Assembly: GCA_963760225.1 (NCBI GenBank)
Contig: CAVXCD010000003.1
Coordinates: forward strand, 1,798,001 to 1,862,000
Direction of reading: 5' to 3'
DNA length: 64,000 nucleotides
DNA from: 13-2-20CM-66-19 sp963760225
GTDB lineage: Bacteria; Pseudomonadota; Gammaproteobacteria; Steroidobacterales; Steroidobacteraceae
Shown: positions 16,431 to 25,199 of the stretch, one piece after another
Numbering within the stretch: position 1 is the first letter of the stretch
Layout of the letters: every line of letters begins with the position of its first letter
The notes under the pieces: generated by a model
The model's input: the letters and a program-made list of their open reading frames with translations, nothing else
Told to the model about the DNA's origin: nothing
Databases searched by the model: none
Made by a program: the position numbers and the translations under genes

Positions 16431-17753
16431 CTAGGCTACCGGCGGCGAGAAAATTGCGCGCCAGAACTCCTGGTGCATGGCTGGCGCGACGGGGGAGGTG
16501 AATAGGGTCTGCGTGAAGAGGATGGCGGTAATTCCCGAGCGAGGATCGGCTACCCAGGTGGTACCCAGACCGCCATTCCAGCCGAATGCACCTTGGGGTA
16601 AACCCTCTACGCTGCTCATGGCGACCACCGACATGCCAAAGCCCCAACCGCGTCCGGCGCTCAAGACGGGAGGACCGCCTGCCCGTTGGTCTTCAGTCAG
16701 GTGGTCCGTCGTCATGGCAGTGACCGAGGCGGGCGAGAGCAGCCGCTCCGAGCCGCCAAGCTCATGCAGCAGCAATCGCGAGAATGCGAAAAAATCATCG
16801 ACGGTGCTGACCAACCCTGCGCCGCCGTCGGGGAAACGCGGCGGGGTACTCCAGGCGCTCGCGGCGGCGGCGTCAGACAGCTGCAGCCGGCCGGCCTCCA
16901 GACGGTAGGCGTCGACCAGTCGTGCCCGACTGGCCGCGGCGACGGCGAACGCTGTGTCCCGCATGCCGAGGGGCTCGAAGAGCAGCTCTCGCAGAAGCTC
17001 GGGCAACGAGCGGCCCGACGCCCTGGCGAGCAGCACGCCCAGGATGTATGAGCCGGTGTTGTATATCCAGCGCTCGCCCGGCTGCGCCATCAGCGGCAGC
17101 CTGCCGAGCCGCTTGAGCCATTCGTCCGGACCTGTCGGATAGGCCGGATCGGGCGGCCCGAAACCGATCAGCTGCAATGCGGCGATCTCACGTTGGATGG
17201 GGTAAGTGCCGGGCGGTTCCAGCACGATTCCGAGGCCACAACGAAACGTCAGCAGATCTTCGATGGTGATCGGCCGCCTGGCGGGCACCGTGTCGGTCAG
17301 GGCGCTGTCGAGCTGTCTGAGCACCCGGCGGTTGGCGAGCTCGGGGAGCCATCGCTCGATCGGGTCGGCGAGCCGCAGCTTGCCGTGCTGCACGAGCATC
17401 ATGGCGGCCGCCGCGGTGAGCGGCTTGGTGAGTGAGGCAATGCGGAACACACTGTCGCGCCGCATCGGCACGGGCGAATCCAGCCCCTGCTGGCCGATGA
17501 CGACCACTTCGGCTGCTTTACCACGGCCGATCAGCGCCACGGCGCCGGCCGCGTAGCCGGCGGTCACGTGTCTGCTGAGCACGGTCCCGGCCTGCAGCGC
17601 GAGAGCTTGCAATCCGTCAGGGTCGCTCATCGTTGCCAGCCTCGTCGCGATGGCGCGGCCGCACGCTGCCCGAGTCGAAGCGAGCAGGATCATCCCGGCA
17701 CCGCCGAGTGCGGCCGCGAAGCCACGGCGGCTCACATGGTACCGCGCCGTCAC
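16431..17753 (-). CDS. Serine hydrolase of the beta-lactamase/transpeptidase-like family
   Basis: The 440-residue protein has a twin-arginine-type leader (SRRGFAAALGGAGMILL), so export in folded form is likely. The catalytic S-x-x-K motif is SLTK in FRIASLTKPLTAAAAM. The second motif is Y-N-T (WIYNTGSYILGVLLAR) instead of the usual Y-S-N. Near the C terminus FGWNGGLGTTW takes the place of the K-T-G/H-x-G box, as is common in class C-like esterases and EstB-type hydrolases. Relatives include D-aminopeptidases, esterases and lactamase-like proteins, so the substrate is open. It is divergent from the CsbD-like gene, with 146 bp between them. Confidence 0.85.
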   Translation of the reverse strand: MTARYHVSRRGFAAALGGAGMILLASTRAACGRAIATRLATMSDPDGLQALALQAGTVLSRHVTAGYAAGAVALIGRGKAAEVVVIGQQGLDSPVPMRRDSVFRIASLTKPLTAAAAMMLVQHGKLRLADPIERWLPELANRRVLRQLDSALTDTVPARRPITIEDLLTFRCGLGIVLEPPGTYPIQREIAALQLIGFGPPDPAYPTGPDEWLKRLGRLPLMAQPGERWIYNTGSYILGVLLARASGRSLPELLRELLFEPLGMRDTAFAVAAASRARLVDAYRLEAGRLQLSDAAAASAWSTPPRFPDGGAGLVSTVDDFFAFSRLLLHELGGSERLLSPASVTAMTTDHLTEDQRAGGPPVLSAGRGWGFGMSVVAMSSVEGLPQGAFGWNGGLGTTWVADPRSGITAILFTQTLFTSPVAPAMHQEFWRAIFSPPVA

Positions 17754-17899
17754 ACGACGCTCCGTCCTACGACCAGCGCGCCGCCACGACGTGGCGTAGG
17801 CGCTCTCCGACCCTGCGAAGCGAATGGCAGCGCTTCAATCGGCGGCCCGGCGACGCTAAGGTTGCGCGCGTAGCATCACCCATCAATGGAGAATTCACC

Positions 17900-18121
17900 A
17901 TGGACTGGAATCGTGTCGAGGGAAACTGGAAGCAGCTCAAGGGTAAGGCCAAGCAGCAATGGGGACGCCTCACCGAGGATGATCTTACCCAGGCCGCGGG
18001 CCGCCGCGAGGAGCTCGCGGGGAAGATCCAGGAGCGCTATGGGGTGGCGAAGGACGCCGCACAGAAGCAGGTCGACGAGTGGGTAAACAGCGCCGACGAC
18101 AGCTGGCTGAAGCGCCAGTAA
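17900..18121 (+). CDS. CsbD-like stress-response protein
   Basis: The 73-residue, very hydrophilic protein starts MDWNRVEGNWKQLKGKAKQQ and continues WGRLTEDDLTQAAGRREEL and GKIQERYGVAKDAAQKQVDEW. This is the CsbD family pattern (E. coli YjbJ; B. subtilis CsbD). Family members are abundant in stationary phase and under general stress, and their biochemical role is unknown. The ATG at 17900 has TGGAG about ten bases upstream. A much longer frame upstream of it is not supported. A strong hairpin follows the stop. Confidence 0.93.
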   Translation: MDWNRVEGNWKQLKGKAKQQWGRLTEDDLTQAAGRREELAGKIQERYGVAKDAAQKQVDEWVNSADDSWLKRQ

Positions 18122-18137
18122 CGACGTGTTGATGCAG

Positions 18138-18177
18138 ACGTATGCCGGGCGCTCGATGCGTGAGGCCCGGCATGCGT
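18138..18177 (+). terminator. Hairpin terminator candidate after the CsbD-like gene
   Basis: ACGTATGCCGGGC (18138-18150) pairs with GCCCGGCATGCGT (18165-18177) over 13 positions with one T-G wobble and a 14-base loop, 17 bases after the stop codon. No U run follows, so Rho-independent release is uncertain. The rest of the gap to 18395 holds an AT-rich patch at 18284-18312 (with TACCATAATATACATTATG) and no gene. Confidence 0.5.
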
Positions 18178-18395
18178 GCTGTGTCATCCGAAGTCGCGAG
18201 CCCCTGGCGCTGACTGAATAAGGAGACCGGCAGGAAGAGGCCGTCTTAGGACGGACCTGCGGTCACCGCCCTAGCGCAGTCAATATGCTATTTACCATAA
18301 TATACATTATGCGAACTAGCATGTGCACCCGGAGGTGACCTGGGCTGGGCGCCGGCGGCGCAATAGAGCCGCACTCTCCTGCAAATCGGAAGCAT

Positions 18396-18695
18396 TTACT
18401 CCGTTGGTGTGAACACCACAGGAGCGCGTCCCATCTCGCTGATGTCTCCGATCATCAGGATCAGCGGGTGGGGTACCCAGAGGTCCATCGCTGGCGCTCC
18501 CTCGCCAAGATTGATAGTCAGCTTCGCGTAGATCGGATGAAGCAAGTCGACCCGCACGCACTCGAGAATGAGTCGGGTATCACTTGGGGCTTTGCCGGAC
18601 GCTGGCTTCTTCGCGAACGAGCGGAACTCGCTGGCCACCTGTAGTGAGAGGTCTGGGCGCAGGCGGACGAAATAGCTGTTTTGTGAAACGGCCAT
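18396..18695 (-). CDS. Conserved-looking small protein of unknown function
   Basis: The 99-residue protein starts MAVSQNSYFVRLRPDLSLQV and ends APVVFTPTE. It has no signal peptide or membrane helix, and it alternates hydrophobic and polar residues in a beta-rich pattern (RLILECVRVDLLHPIYAKL). I do not recognise the family. It lies 80 bases downstream of, and on the same strand as, the JAB/DUF4329-like gene, so the two may be co-expressed. If the upstream protein is a toxin-like peptidase, this could be a partner or inhibitor, but that is only an inference from position. Confidence 0.55.
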   Translation of the reverse strand: MAVSQNSYFVRLRPDLSLQVASEFRSFAKKPASGKAPSDTRLILECVRVDLLHPIYAKLTINLGEGAPAMDLWVPHPLILMIGDISEMGRAPVVFTPTE

Positions 18696-18775
18696 GGTCG
18701 CACTCTACGCCCTTGCGCTTGCTTTAGATGCGAAGCAGGACCGTAAGGTTCGGATCGCTGATGAGACCCGGCAAA

Positions 18776-19393
18776 TCAGGGCCCCGGATGCGCAGTGCGC
18801 GCGCTCGTGCTGCCGATCTTGGCGCTCGCGTGACTGACGGTCTTGTCGGGTCCGGTTGCCCTGGGGTTCGCGCCGAGCACTATCGACTCGTAGCCGATCA
18901 CCGGCTTCCACGTGGCGTTCGCGGGGTAGCTCGTATCTATCCACCCGGCAATGTGCCCGCAGGTGAGGTAGATCTCACGGCCGCTGGTGAAATGCACGAC
19001 CTCATCGTCCCGGTCGTCCTGCGCGGGGTCGTAACGCCGCACATTTCCGTCGCAGAGGCTCAGCATATATCCGACGGTGTGGAAGCCCTGGTTGACGTAC
19101 GCGTCAGCGGGCGAGAAGAAGTTGGCGAACAGGCGGTTGTGCGGCGAGCAGATGTGGGTGTGATAGTCCGCCACGATTCGCCACCCAACGGGTGTCGGTT
19201 CACTGTACTGCACGATGTCGACCCCGAAATGCTTGTGCGAGGTCAGCGGGGCACTCACGTGGTAGTAGTGATCTGCATCCTCGTAGATCACTCCGCCACA
19301 CTCGTACTGCCGTGGGCAGTCGCGCGCGACGGTGAGTGCGGCGATGGCAGCTGAATCCATGTCCCCGAAGACGGCGAAGATGATCGGCATCAT
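18776..19393 (-). CDS. JAB-fold/DUF4329-like putative metallopeptidase
   Basis: The protein has about 205 residues. An upstream Glu lies in ECGGVIYED, followed by YHTH and, 13 residues later, SPAD. That is the E / H-x-H / S-x-x-D zinc-binding pattern of JAB/MPN-type isopeptidases, in the arrangement of the DUF4329 family often found at the C termini of polymorphic toxins and Rhs proteins. Here the domain stands alone with a roughly 70-residue C-terminal extension. GTG at 19408 is possible, but ATG at 19393 is preferred because AGGTGGGAG lies eight bases upstream. No signal peptide is seen. The role (toxin-like peptidase, deconjugating enzyme or other) is not settled. Confidence 0.65.
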   Translation of the reverse strand: MMPIIFAVFGDMDSAAIAALTVARDCPRQYECGGVIYEDADHYYHVSAPLTSHKHFGVDIVQYSEPTPVGWRIVADYHTHICSPHNRLFANFFSPADAYVNQGFHTVGYMLSLCDGNVRRYDPAQDDRDDEVVHFTSGREIYLTCGHIAGWIDTSYPANATWKPVIGYESIVLGANPRATGPDKTVSHASAKIGSTSARTAHPGP

Positions 19394-19780
19394 CGGCCGT
19401 ACTCCCACCTCTTAGGAGGTCGATGTAGTGACGTAGGGATATTTGCTGCTTCTTTGCATTTTGGCGGCGGAGGAACTTCACAGGATTGACCGCCGGGATC
19501 GGGACGGAGTCCGCAGTCTGACGCTGGCGCAGGCCCGCTGAGCCGGGAGCGGCTCTCTATCAGGTGCGCGCCGAGCGGCGTGTGACAGGATTCACGTTCG
19601 CCAGGCGCACGGCGGCGGGAGTCGACGCACTGCCGCGCGGGAGGCGACAGCGCCGGGCGCTCGCGCCCTCTTCCACCGCCGCACCCTGCCGGCTGGCCAA
19701 GATCTGCCGCAGTGGCAAGCGCCGTCGGGCCGCGGCGAGGCCCGAACCGACACAGGTGCTACATGCGCTAGAGTATCGCG
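19394..19780. other. 387-base stretch without a supported gene
   Basis: This stretch lies between the start of the leftward JAB-like gene and the start of the rightward split kinase gene, so it should hold both promoters. I saw no recognisable RNA, no convincing promoter pair and no repeat. Several open frames cross it, but they overlap each other and lack protein-like composition. Confidence 0.5.
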
Positions 19781-20044
19781 GTGGCCATCCTCGCCGCGAA
19801 TACGCGCATGGGACTGCTGCAGCGCCTCCTGACCGGGTGGCGCTCGCTCGGATCGATCCGCCATGCGCATCGCTCGGTAACCGGCAAGCTGCTCGCGGTG
19901 GTGCTGCTGACGACCACGGTCGCACTGCTGGTCGCTGGGTCAAGCCTGCTCGGCACCGATCTCTACCAGGAGCGGCGCGCGTGGGCTACCGACCTGGAAA
20001 CCGCCGGCAGCATCCTGGCGCGCGCCACCGCGCCGGCGCTGGAG
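19781..20044 (+). pseudogene. 5' part of a hybrid sensor kinase gene, interrupted by insertion
   Basis: The 88 codons start MAILAANTRMGLLQRLLTGW (GTG at 19781; ATG at 19808 is an alternative). They contain one membrane helix (LAVVLLTTTVALLVAGSSLL) followed by the start of a periplasmic sensor domain (DLYQERRAWATDLETAGSIL). The kinase-like sequence stops after APALE at 20044. The frame then runs three more codons into unrelated DNA before a stop. The rest of the same gene resumes at 25200 with FHDREGARRDFAALEAWP. Joining the two pieces gives a continuous CHASE8-like domain (PALE-FHDRE), exactly in frame. The separated fragment cannot signal on its own. Confidence 0.85.
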
Positions 20045-21451
20045 AATGGATCGGAATGAAACGTAATTGCGCGCTTCTGAAAAGCGCGGAACTGACTGGT
20101 CAAATCCTCGTCGGCCGCAAACTTGGCGACCTCAAGCTCGGGCAGTTCATGCGGATCGCTGACGATGTTGGCCGCGGGTTCTGCGTCACGCGGTTTGAGA
20201 ACAAGCTGGCCGGAATGGAATAGATACTGCGGCGTCCCCGCGGAATCGGCCAGGAAGAGGGTCAACTTCTTGCCAGACGAGGCGGCTTCCAGGGATTTGG
20301 CATAGCGCCATTCGTCGGCGCCCAGCATGAAGTAAGCGACACGCTCGTGCAATATTGGTGGGAGCGGACCTCGACCCAGCGCAAAGTCGTACCAATCGGC
20401 ATGCAGCTTCTGCATGTCAAGGATGGCGGCTTCTGGAATCAATACCCCCTCGATCATCTTGACCGGTTCCTGGGCACCAAAGTGGTCCCAGGGTCCGATT
20501 ACGAGATGGAGTTGCGCAATGGCCGCGGCTGGGGCGTGGGCTACGTAATTACGGTAGTAATGTAGTGCTCCTGGCTGGTCACCGTCGTAATAGCCGGTCA
20601 CCGTCAGGACCGGAAAGTTCATTCGCTCATAACTCGCAGCCTTGGGCTCTGCCGCGAGGTTAAACGCCGCATCGCCCACATGGTACAGCCACACATCGAA
20701 CATCGATTTCCTTTGTCCTTGCGCATCGAGCATCCACCAGTCATCCGCGGCGAGGCCGAGGGCGCGGTCTAACTCACTGAACGGGCGGTACGCCGCATAC
20801 TGCTCGAGCATTTTTCCTGACCAATAATCCTCATTGCGGAAAAAGCCCGTGTTGAGCGAGCGACCGGACACATAGCAACAATGAGCGCCGTCAAGGCCTG
20901 TGGAATACCGTTGGTATTGGGAATATCCCATCCCGGATAGATAGGAACGTAAGGAGCGATTGCGGCAAGATGAGGCGGCAATTGACTGCGGTTTGCCACT
21001 GGGTCATTCCCACAAAGGATCCGCCGAACATCACCACTCGTCCGTCGCTCCAAGGCTGCGCTGCAATCCATTAGACCAGGTCGTAGCCATCGCGTCCGAC
21101 CTGCACACCCAGATTGTCGCTCTTGACACCACCGGATCGGCCGCGGCCGCGCACATAGGCTTGCACAAATGCATAGCCGCGACGGGCATAGTATCCGGCG
21201 GAATCAGCGTGGCGGCCGCCGTCGATGTCGTATTGGGTCAGCGTCAGAACCGTTGGCACCTTCACTTTGAGATTGGAAGGTTTTGTGATCCAGCTCTCAA
21301 GCTCAGTTCCATCTCGAACGGGAATCATGTGGCTCATTTCGATGTCGTAGCCGGGACCAACATCCGCGGCTCTCGCCAAAGTGCCAGATACGATGGCGAG
21401 TGGCATGAACAGGACCAGCCAGTGCGAAGGACAGCATCTATTGTTATTCAT
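20045..21451 (-). pseudogene. CocE/NonD-type alpha/beta hydrolase pseudogene, 3' truncated
   Basis: The protein reads from 21451 with a signal peptide (LVLFMPLAIVSGTLARAAD), then the X-Pro dipeptidyl-peptidase/CocE fold. MIPVRDGTELESWI starts the domain, FGGSFVGMTQW is the nucleophile elbow with the catalytic Ser, and IGPWDHFGAQ holds the probable catalytic His. A C-terminal jelly-roll segment begins around FLADSAGTPQYLFHSG. A TAA at 21071 interrupts it just before WIAAQPWSDGRV, and two frameshifts lie between about 20890 and 21010. The sequence ends at ITFHSDPF, where the frame enters antisense kinase DNA, so the C-terminal domain is cut by the left junction. Functional relatives hydrolyse esters or acylated peptides such as glutaryl-7-ACA or cocaine. 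This copy should be dead. Confidence 0.85.
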
Positions 21452-21488
21452 GGCTCTGACTCCCGAGATGACTCAACAAAATGAAGCG

Positions 21489-22091
21489 CTATGCCGCGCG
21501 GTCGCGCTTCACGATATCTAGCACGGTATTCTTGCTTAGTCCAAGCCTGTGGCTGATCTCCCGATAGGACTGGCCTTGACCGACAAGCTTGAGTACCTTG
21601 GGTGCGAATCGATCCGCCTTGATGCGCTGGCCGGGTCGCCTGCCGAATACGACGCCGCGCTTGCGTGCCGCGGAAATTCCGGAGCGCACCCGCTCGCGTA
21701 GTAGATCCCGCTCGAACTCGGCGAGAGCCGCCATCAGCGAGGCGATCAGTTTGCTCTGCGCGCTACGAAGGTCGAACTGCAGTCCGGTTTGTGCGACCAG
21801 CGAAACTCCCCAAGCCTGCAGATCCTGCAGGGTGTGAAACAAATCGAGCATTGATCGACCCCACCGCGTTAATTCGGTCACGAGGACGACATCGACCTTG
21901 CGGGCTTGAGCAAGCGCTAAGACTTCCTTCCGTTGGACTCGATCGTCCTTGGCTCCGGAGGCGGTCTCCTTCCACACACCGACGATCTTGTAGCCGGCCT
22001 TCTTGGCGAAGGCGCGAAGTTCCCTCTCTTGGCGCGCACAGGTTTGGTCGGCGGTAGATACCCGGCAATAGAGTGCGGCAGTCTGTCCCAA
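21489..22091 (-). CDS. tnpR: Serine recombinase, Tn3-type resolvase (TnpR)
   Basis: The 200-residue protein has full family length. The catalytic Ser12 lies in YCRVSTADQ, and the arginine-bearing active-site strands are LVTELTRWGRS and LMAALAEFERDLLRERVRSG. The C-terminal DNA-binding helix-turn-helix is QSYREISHRLGLSKNTVLDI. Resolvases recombine two res sites to resolve the cointegrate formed by Tn3-type transposition. The gene has no stops or shifts, unlike both neighbours in the element. It is divergent from tnpA, with 97 bases between the starts, the normal Tn3 arrangement in which the resolvase also represses both promoters. Confidence 0.93.
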   Translation of the reverse strand: MGQTAALYCRVSTADQTCARQERELRAFAKKAGYKIVGVWKETASGAKDDRVQRKEVLALAQARKVDVVLVTELTRWGRSMLDLFHTLQDLQAWGVSLVAQTGLQFDLRSAQSKLIASLMAALAEFERDLLRERVRSGISAARKRGVVFGRRPGQRIKADRFAPKVLKLVGQGQSYREISHRLGLSKNTVLDIVKRDRAA

Positions 22092-22188
22092 TTGAATCCT
22101 CGTCGCAAAACACCCCGGAAACGGTACTTTTCCTGTGGCAGAGTGTTGCTCTATTCAAAGTGTACTTCAATAGGGACAGCAGAGCCAT
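22092..22188. promoter_or_regulatory. Putative res site and divergent tnpR/tnpA promoters
   Basis: The 97-base gap between divergently read tnpR and tnpA is where Tn3-family elements carry res and both promoters. It is AT-richer than the surroundings and contains repeated GTACTT-type cores (in CGGTACTTTTCC and GTGTACTTCAATAG). I cannot define the three resolvase subsites by eye. Confidence 0.45.
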
Positions 22189-25186
22189 ATGGCAGGGACT
22201 CTGATGCAGCGACGCGAACTGCTGACGCTGACTCAAAGAGTGCAACTGTTAGCTTTCTAGGAGGATGAGAGAGAGCTGATTAGGCTCGCGAAGTTGGCGC
22301 GCGCGGATCTCACGTACATTAGTCAGCATAGTGGAGATCACAACTGGCTCGGGTTGGCTATTCAGATGGTCTACTTGCGCTATCCGAGTCGGGTGCTCCA
22401 GCACAGTGAGGCGCCATACCCGCCGTTGCTCGGGATAGTGGCCGCGCAATTGAAAGTGACACCGGCGGCCTGGTCGCAGTACGCAAAACGAGATGAGACC
22501 CGACGCGAGCACCTCCAAGAGCTCCTCGAGCGGTTAGAGCTGCGGCAGTTTGATCGGAGCTATTACCGCGAGCTGATAGACTGGCTGATGCCTCTCGCTC
22601 TGCAGACGACACAGGGGATGGTGCTCGCGCACGCGGTAGCGAATGAACTGCGCGCGCGCCGCATCTTGTTGCCGACCGTCGCGCTGATAGAAAAGATGTG
22701 TGCCATCGCACTGACTCGCGCAGAGCGGGAGACCTTCCGAAGGTTGACGGCAGGGCTTACCGACACACATAGAACAGCTCTCGATTCGATATTGCTGGTG
22801 CGTTCTGGCGGCAGTAGTAGCAGTCTCTCCTGGTTCCGGCAGCCCCCGGGAGCGCCGAGCGCCAATGCGGTGCTCGCACATTTGGCGCGCTTACGGGCGG
22901 TGCGGGCGCTCGACTTGCAGACTGATCTCGGTCGCGACGTACATCAAAACCGGCTGCTGAGGCTAGAGCGTGAAGGAGCAAAAACAGCAGTCTTTCAATT
23001 GCAAGAATATGATCTGCTGCGCTGGTACGCGATTTTGGTGGCGATTTTGTTAGACACGAAGGCGAAGCTCACGGAAGAAATATTGGAATTGCATGATAGA
23101 TTGATTGGTACTTTTTTCAGCAAGGAGCGCAGCAAGTAAGAGCGGGAATTTGCTGCTGACGGTCAGGCTTTGAACGATAAGGTGCGGCTCTACGCCAAGA
23201 TCGGTTAGGCATTGATTGTCTCGAAGGCTGAGCAGACAGATATATTTGCAGCGATTGAGGCGGTCATTCTCTGGGAGCAGTTCACGGAGTAAGTTGCACA
23301 AGCAGAGAAACTTTCTCGCGACGAGGCCTTTGATCCGTTGGCCTTACTGACTGATTACTTCTAGAAGCTGAGTAAATACGCGCTAGCGTTCTTAGATGAG
23401 TTCTAATTCAGCGGGGCACCAGTAGCGCAATTATTGCTGGATGCGATAGATCTGCTGCGCAAGATGAATCAGAGCGGAGCGCGCAAAGTGCAGGCAGATG
23501 CTCTACTGGGATTAGTGCAGCAGCGCTGGGCGCGCAGTGTAGGCACAGGCAAGGATATAGATAGGCGCTTCTATGAGCTGTGCGCACTCAGAGAGCTCAA
23601 GAATAGCCTTAGCGCTGGCGACTTATATGTGGTTGGCAGCAGCAAATTACAGAACTTAGAGGATTACCTGTTGCCGACCATGGTGTTTCGCTCGATGCGC
23701 AGCGCAGATTGCTTAGACCTCGATGTTCCCACCAGCGTCGATGAATATCTTTCAGATCGCCTCAAGCTGTTACAGGAGGCACTTGAGGATACTAATAGAC
23801 TGGCTGGTGCTGACGAATTGCCGGATGCCCGCATCAACGACAAGGGCTTGAAGATCTCACTGCTCGAGGACGATACGCCTCTAGAGGTGAAGCTCTTGAA
23901 ATCGCAGACCTACGGTTTGCTACCGCAAGTAAAAATTACAGATCTTCTGCTCGAGGTAGACAGATGGACTAATTTCACGCGTCATTTCACACATCTCAAA
24001 AGAGCAGAGCCGGCGGAGGATAGGTCGCTGTTGTTGACTGCCATACTGGCGGACGCGTTCAACTTGGGACTGGAGAAGATGGCGGAGGCTTGCAAGGGAA
24101 CGAGTCTTGGCAAACTGGCGTGGCAATGACTTGGCATATTCGCGACGAATCCTATTCCAAGGGACTCGCTGAACTGGTCAACGCTCAACACAAATTGCCG
24201 TTCGCGGCACACTGGGGAGAGGGCACTACGTCTTCCAGTGATGGCCAGAGATTCCGTGCCGGCGGCCGCGGCGAATCCGCCAGCAACCGCAACGCCAAAT
24301 ACGGCAGCGAGCCCGGCGTCTTGTTCTATACCCATCTGTCCGATCAATACGCGCCGTTCTACACTAAGGTGATCAACGCCAATGTGCGCGATGCGACTCA
24401 TGTGCTCGATGGCCTTCTCTATCACGAATCCCAGCTGCGCATCGAAGAGCACTACACCGACACCGCAGGGTTCACCGACCAAGTGTTCGCGCTCTGCCAC
24501 ATGCTGGGGTTCGAATTTGCGCCTCGAATTGCCGATCTTGCCGACAAGCGGATCTATGTCTCAGGTAAGCCGGGAGACTGGCCGAATCTCACACCGCTGA
24601 TCGGCGGACCGCTGAACGTCAAACTCATGGAACAACAGTTCGATGAGGTCATGCGTCTCACGGACTCTATCAAGCAGGGGACGGTGAAGGCCTCGCTGAT
24701 ACTGCGCAAACTCGCCGCCTACAAGCGCCAGAACAGACTGGCCACGGGGTTACGGGAATAAGGTCGATTGGAGCGAACACTGTTCACTCTCAAATGGCTT
24801 CGCGATCCAGCGCTGCGGCGTCGTGTCACTGGGGGACTGAACAAAGGAGAGGCTCGGAACGCGCTCGCGCGTACGGTGTTCTTACATCGGCTGGGCGAGA
24901 TAAGGGATCGTTCCTATGAGAATCAGCGGTATCGCGCCAGCGGTCTGAATCTGGTGATCGCGGCCATCACGCTCTGGAATACGGTGTACCTCGAACGAGC
25001 AGTGAATGCACTTCGGGAGCGTGTGCCGTCAACGACGCGCTGCTCGGACACATCGCTCCGCTCGGCTGGAATCACATCGGGTTGACTGGGGATTACAACT
25101 GGCACGCCAACAAAAGGGTCGCCAAAGGTGGATTTAGGCCCCTCCGGCGCGTTCGGTCAATGGAATCAACGGTCGCCGCGCCTTAA
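22189..25186 (+). pseudogene. tnpA: Tn3-family transposase pseudogene (tnpA)
   Basis: Full-length homology to TnpA (about 1000 codons) runs from MAGTLMQRRELLTLTQRVQ to VAKGGFRPLR. Family hallmarks are the N-terminal DUF4158 block, LLLEVDRWTNFTRHFTHL (first catalytic Asp), HWGEGTTSSSDGQRF (second Asp region) and GLNKGEARNALAR (catalytic Glu). The frame is broken by TAG at 22258, TAA at 23137, TAG at 23206, TAA at 23290, TAG at 23362, TAA at 23404 and TAA at 24759. Frameshifts lie near 24118-24130 and 25025-25040. Several stops fall where relatives have Gln or Glu, so single-base changes explain them. The product cannot be made by normal decoding, so the element lacks its own transposase. Confidence 0.93.
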
Positions 25187-25199
25187 CGTACGTAATAAG
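25182..25199. repeat. Partial terminal inverted repeat of the Tn3-type element
   Basis: CTTAACGTACGTAATAAG directly follows tnpA. Read inward from the junction its complement ends in ACGTTAAG, the typical inner end of a Tn3-family 38-bp repeat. The outer 20 or so bases are absent because kinase sequence starts at 25200. At the left end ACGTAATTGCGCG (20061-20073) resembles ACGTTAAGGCGCG from the right, with three mismatches, and may be its degraded partner. Confidence 0.45.

Larger units (their letters stand above)
20045..25199. mobile_element. Tn3-family transposon remnant with hydrolase cargo
   Basis: About 5.15 kb interrupts a sensor kinase gene. From left to right it contains a leftward CocE/NonD-type hydrolase pseudogene cut at the left junction, a leftward resolvase, a putative res region and a rightward decayed tnpA that reaches the right junction. 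This divergent tnpR/tnpA layout is that of Tn3-type elements. The coding DNA here is visibly less GC-biased than its surroundings. Only about 18 bases of inverted-repeat-like sequence remain at the right end, and no clear 38-bp left repeat or 5-bp target duplication is visible. The element is old or was trimmed, and should not be mobile by its own transposase. Boundaries are good to a few bases on the kinase side. Confidence 0.85.

Noticed and set aside
22189..23440. Possible stop-codon recoding in tnpA
   Set aside because: Stops are both TAG and TAA and are accompanied by two frameshifts downstream; ordinary pseudogene decay explains all of them.
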